Source: Sporosarcina luteola (GTDB lineage: Bacteria > Bacillota > Bacilli > Bacillales_A > Planococcaceae). From it: a stretch of DNA of 64,000 bases. Positions within the stretch are counted from its first letter, which is position 1, and each line of letters opens with the position of its first letter. Under the pieces are notes generated by a model. It was not told where the DNA came from, ran no database searches, and saw nothing but the letters and a program-made list of their open reading frames with translations. Positions 62,326 through 64,000 of the stretch are shown one piece after another. Both the position numbers and the translations under genes were made by a program. Location of the stretch: NCBI RefSeq assembly GCF_023715245.1, contig NZ_JAMBNV010000006.1, positions 18,498 through 82,497 on the forward strand, in the 5' to 3' direction.

Positions 62326-62402
62326 TGGGGCGGACGAGGGGAATCGAACCCCCGAGTGTCGGAACCACAATCCGATGCGTTAACCACTTCGCCACGACCG
62401 CC
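62326..62402 (-). tRNA. tRNA-His (GTG), copy 2
   Basis: The same gene as at 62210-62286 apart from one base, 39 bp away from it. A tandem duplication. Confidence 0.94.
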
Positions 62403-62425
62403 ATGAAATTTAGCTTAAACAGAAA

Positions 62426-62499
62426 TGGCAGGGGCAGTAGGAATCGAACCCACACCAAAGGTTTTGGAGACCTCTATTCTACCGTTAAACTATGCCCCT
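62426..62499 (-). tRNA. tRNA-Trp (CCA)
   Basis: Loop CTCCAAA gives anticodon CCA; acceptor AGGGGCA/TGCCCCT, discriminator G, CCA encoded. Confidence 0.95.
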
Positions 62500-62505
62500 G
62501 TATAA

Positions 62506-62590
62506 TGGTGGTGGGGGACGGATTCGAACCGCCGAACCCGGAGGGAGCGGATTTACAGTCCGCCGCGTTTAGCCACTTCGCTACCCCACC
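62506..62590 (-). tRNA. tRNA-Tyr (GTA)
   Basis: Class II tRNA with long variable arm; anticodon GTA in CTGTAAA; acceptor GGTGGGG/CCCCACC, discriminator A, CCA encoded. Confidence 0.95.
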
Positions 62591-62602
62591 AAGAGAAGCA
62601 TA

Positions 62603-62675
<73 letters not shown>

Positions 62676-62688
62676 ATAATATAAAAAA

Positions 62689-62764
62689 TGGTGGCTCAGG
62701 ACGGAATCGAACCGCCGACACAAGGATTTTCAGTCCTTTGCTCTACCGACTGAGCTACTGAGCC
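62689..62764 (-). tRNA. tRNA-Phe (GAA)
   Basis: Loop CTGAAAA gives anticodon GAA; acceptor GGCTCAG/CTGAGCC, discriminator A, CCA encoded. Confidence 0.95.
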
Positions 62765-62773
62765 ACATAAAAA

Positions 62774-62849
62774 TGGCGGTCCCGACCGGGATCGAACCGG
62801 CGATCTCCTGCGTGACAGGCAGGCATGTTAACCGCTACACCACGGGACC
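62774..62849 (-). tRNA. tRNA-Asp (GTC)
   Basis: Anticodon GTC in CTGTCAC; acceptor GGTCCCG/CGGGACC, discriminator G, CCA encoded. Confidence 0.95.
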
Positions 62850-62851
62850 AT

Positions 62852-62927
<76 letters not shown>

Positions 62928-63063
62928 ATAATGATAATACTTACTATTTAATGTTTGCTACGCTTTTTGCATAAGGGACACCTTACGCTTCGCTGTCGGT
63001 GTTACTCGCATACGTTGCTATGCTCGTTGCTCCACCCCGCGATAATACTAATTATGAAATATA
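62928..63063. other. non-coding spacer with duplicated 5' end of tRNA-fMet
   Basis: A 136-bp gap inside an otherwise tight tRNA cluster. The 19 bp TGCTCCACCCCGCGATAAT occurs at the fMet 5' end (62914-62932) and again at 63028-63046. The intervening part has short TTACGCTTCGC-like repeats. No tRNA fold is seen in it. Confidence 0.7.
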
Positions 63064-63139
63064 TGGTGGAGGATGACGGGTTCGAACCGCCGACCCCCTG
63101 CTTGTAAGGCAGGTGCTCTCCCAGCTGAGCTAATCCTCC
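63064..63139 (-). tRNA. tRNA-Val (TAC)
   Basis: Loop CTTACAA gives anticodon TAC; acceptor GGAGGAT/ATCCTCC, discriminator A, CCA encoded. Confidence 0.95.
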
Positions 63140-63140
63140 A

Positions 63141-63265
63141 GTTAAAATCGCGATAAGCTTCGCATTACTGCGTCAGCTTCATTCGTTCAGTCAGTCACGT
63201 ACCGTTGTACGCTCCTTCCCTCTCTCAATCGCTTCCTTGTCCTGCTCGCTTCTCCCAATTTTAAC
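63141..63265. repeat. 125-bp element with 8-bp inverted ends in the tRNA cluster
   Basis: GTTAAAAT (63141-63148) and ATTTTAAC (63258-63265) are exact inverted ends of a non-coding segment between tRNA-Val and tRNA-Glu. The inside is rich in small inverted repeats (for example CGTACCGTTGTACG). It could be an insertion or a processing structure. Confidence 0.55.
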
Positions 63266-63296
63266 GGGATCTGCGCTGAATCTAAGTTTTAAGAAA

Positions 63297-63371
63297 TGGT
63301 GACCCCTACGGGATTCGAACCCGTGTTACCGCCGTGAAAGGGCGGTGTCTTAACCGCTTGACCAAGGGGCC
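63297..63371 (-). tRNA. tRNA-Glu (TTC)
   Basis: Anticodon TTC in CTTTCAC; acceptor GGCCCCT/AGGGGTC, discriminator A, CCA encoded. Confidence 0.95.
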
Positions 63372-63389
63372 ATATGTGGATAATAAAAC

Positions 63390-63480
63390 TGGCGGAGAGC
63401 AAGGGATTTGAACCCTTGATACGCGGTTAGCGTATACACGATTTCCAATCGTGCTCCTTCGGCCACTCGGACAGCTCTCC
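63390..63480 (-). tRNA. tRNA-Ser (GGA)
   Basis: Class II tRNA with a long variable arm (TATACGC...GCGTATC); loop TTGGAAA gives anticodon GGA; discriminator G, CCA encoded. Confidence 0.95.
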
Positions 63481-63483
63481 AAT

Positions 63484-63558
63484 TGGCTCCGCAGGTAGGA
63501 CTCGAACCTACGACCGATCGGTTAACAGCCGATTGCTCTACCACTGAGCTACTGCGGA
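63484..63558 (-). tRNA. tRNA-Asn (GTT)
   Basis: Loop CTGTTAA gives anticodon GTT; acceptor TCCGCAG/CTGCGGA, discriminator G, CCA encoded. First tRNA after 5S. Confidence 0.95.
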
Positions 63559-63610
63559 ATAGTACTGTAATAAGTATTTCATATCTTATTACGTTCATTT
63601 TAGAAATGAC

Positions 63611-63727
63611 AGCCCAGCGACGTCTTACTCTCACAGGGGGAAGCCCCCTACTACCATCAGCGCTGAAGAGCTTAACTTCCGTGTTCGGTATGGGAACGGG
63701 TGTGACCTCTTCGCCATCATCACTGGA
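63611..63727 (-). rRNA. rrf: 5S ribosomal RNA
   Basis: The minus strand carries the conserved 5S core GAAGAGGTCACACCCGTTCC, CCGAACACGGAAGTTAAGCT and GGTAGT...CCTGTGAGAGTA. The ends CCAGTGA / TCGCTGG pair as helix I. Ends are approximate by a few bases. Confidence 0.95.
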
Positions 63728-63753
63728 CTATTTTTTTTCACAAGACAAGATTT

Positions 63754-63781
63754 ATTATATCATATCTAGCGAATAAAGCAA
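63754..63781 (-). promoter_or_regulatory. promoter-like sequence between 23S and 5S
   Basis: Minus strand: TTGCTT (63776-63781), a 16-bp spacer ending in TGA, and a perfect TATAAT (63754-63759), giving an extended -10 TGATATAAT. The predicted start is about 20 bases before mature 5S. Confidence 0.6.
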
Positions 63782-63875
63782 GCGTTTTTTTCAAAATAAA
63801 TAATTTTGTTCGCTCAAAACCGGATAAAACAGACATTGTTGCTGAACTTCAAGTTCAACCGTACTTTATAACTTT

Positions 63876-64000
63876 AAGGTTAAGTCCTCGATCGATTAGT
63901 ATCCGTCAGCTGCACGTGTCGCCACGCTTCCACCCCGGACCTATCCACCTCATCTTCTTTGAGGGATCTTACTTACTTGCGTAATGGGAAATCTCATCTT
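63876..64000 (-). rRNA. rrl: 23S ribosomal RNA, 3' end (partial)
   Basis: The minus strand has the conserved 3' end of 23S (GGTGGATAGGTCCGGGGTGG, GCGTGGCGACACGTGCAGCT, GACGGATACTAATCGATCGA, then GGACTTAACC). The rest lies beyond the window edge. The 3' boundary is approximate. Confidence 0.95.

Noticed and set aside
63140..63296. An extra tRNA between tRNA-Val and tRNA-Glu
   Set aside because: No cloverleaf, no TTCRA T-loop and no CCA end could be found on either strand.

Overview
The window is low-to-moderate GC Firmicutes DNA. Its gene content and gene order match the Bacillales (a Bacillus subtilis-like backbone). The dispersed repeats, frequent TTG starts and spore-type small genes suggest a Planococcaceae member such as Sporosarcina. 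The genus is an inference; the order is well supported.

Layout. Positions 1-11111 (mostly minus strand) carry the start of clpP behind a CtsR box, a tRNA-Arg, then the blocks crh-whiA-glmR(yvcK)-rapZ-Nudix, trxB, a TPR gene, and yvoF-ppaX-yvoD-lgt-hprK. This is a carbon-regulation, cell-envelope and redox neighbourhood: HprK phosphorylates HPr/Crh, PpaX removes the pyrophosphate, and GlmR, RapZ and WhiA sit together. Positions 11.3-19.3 kb hold an amidase, a 21-bp tandem repeat, a DoxX-like membrane protein, yvlB and SOS-controlled uvrB-uvrA. Positions 19.5-41 kb are the yha/yhe region: IDEAL protein, ecsAB, hit, trpP (with a TRAP-like leader), yhaH, scoC, prsA, yhaM-yhaN-yhaO, yhaP-yhaQ, yhaR, hemZ, yheA-yheB. 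This core is interrupted by small accessory insertions: a SnoaL-like gene, a lipoprotein, an Xre/membrane pair, mgsA and an RsbR paralogue.

Positions 41-61.7 kb are more accessory: VOC protein, LD-carboxypeptidase, a GalT/HIT-like protein, a cytoplasmic metal/cobalamin-receptor-like protein, a ferritin-like protein, yheE, an MFS transporter, a second 21-bp tandem array, the heterodimeric exporter yheI-yheH behind a translated leader with tandem terminators, chrA, a CNNM/CorC protein, a GNAT-nitrilase fusion, a DsbB/thioredoxin pair, an RluA-type synthase, an aldo/keto reductase, trmL, queG and a B3/B4 protein. Positions 61.8-64.0 kb are the distal end of a minus-strand rRNA operon: the 3' end of 23S, then 5S, then 16 tRNA genes. 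A strong promoter-like sequence lies between 23S and 5S.

I did not find an obviously new multi-gene defence or metabolic system. The most interesting signals are regulatory: the yheIH leader with a 51-codon peptide, two consecutive terminators and a second 19-codon peptide; the promoter in front of 5S plus tRNAs; an in-phase NAG series over the trpP start; a hairpin between Shine-Dalgarno and start of the CNNM gene; and two 21-bp-period arrays built on the same core.
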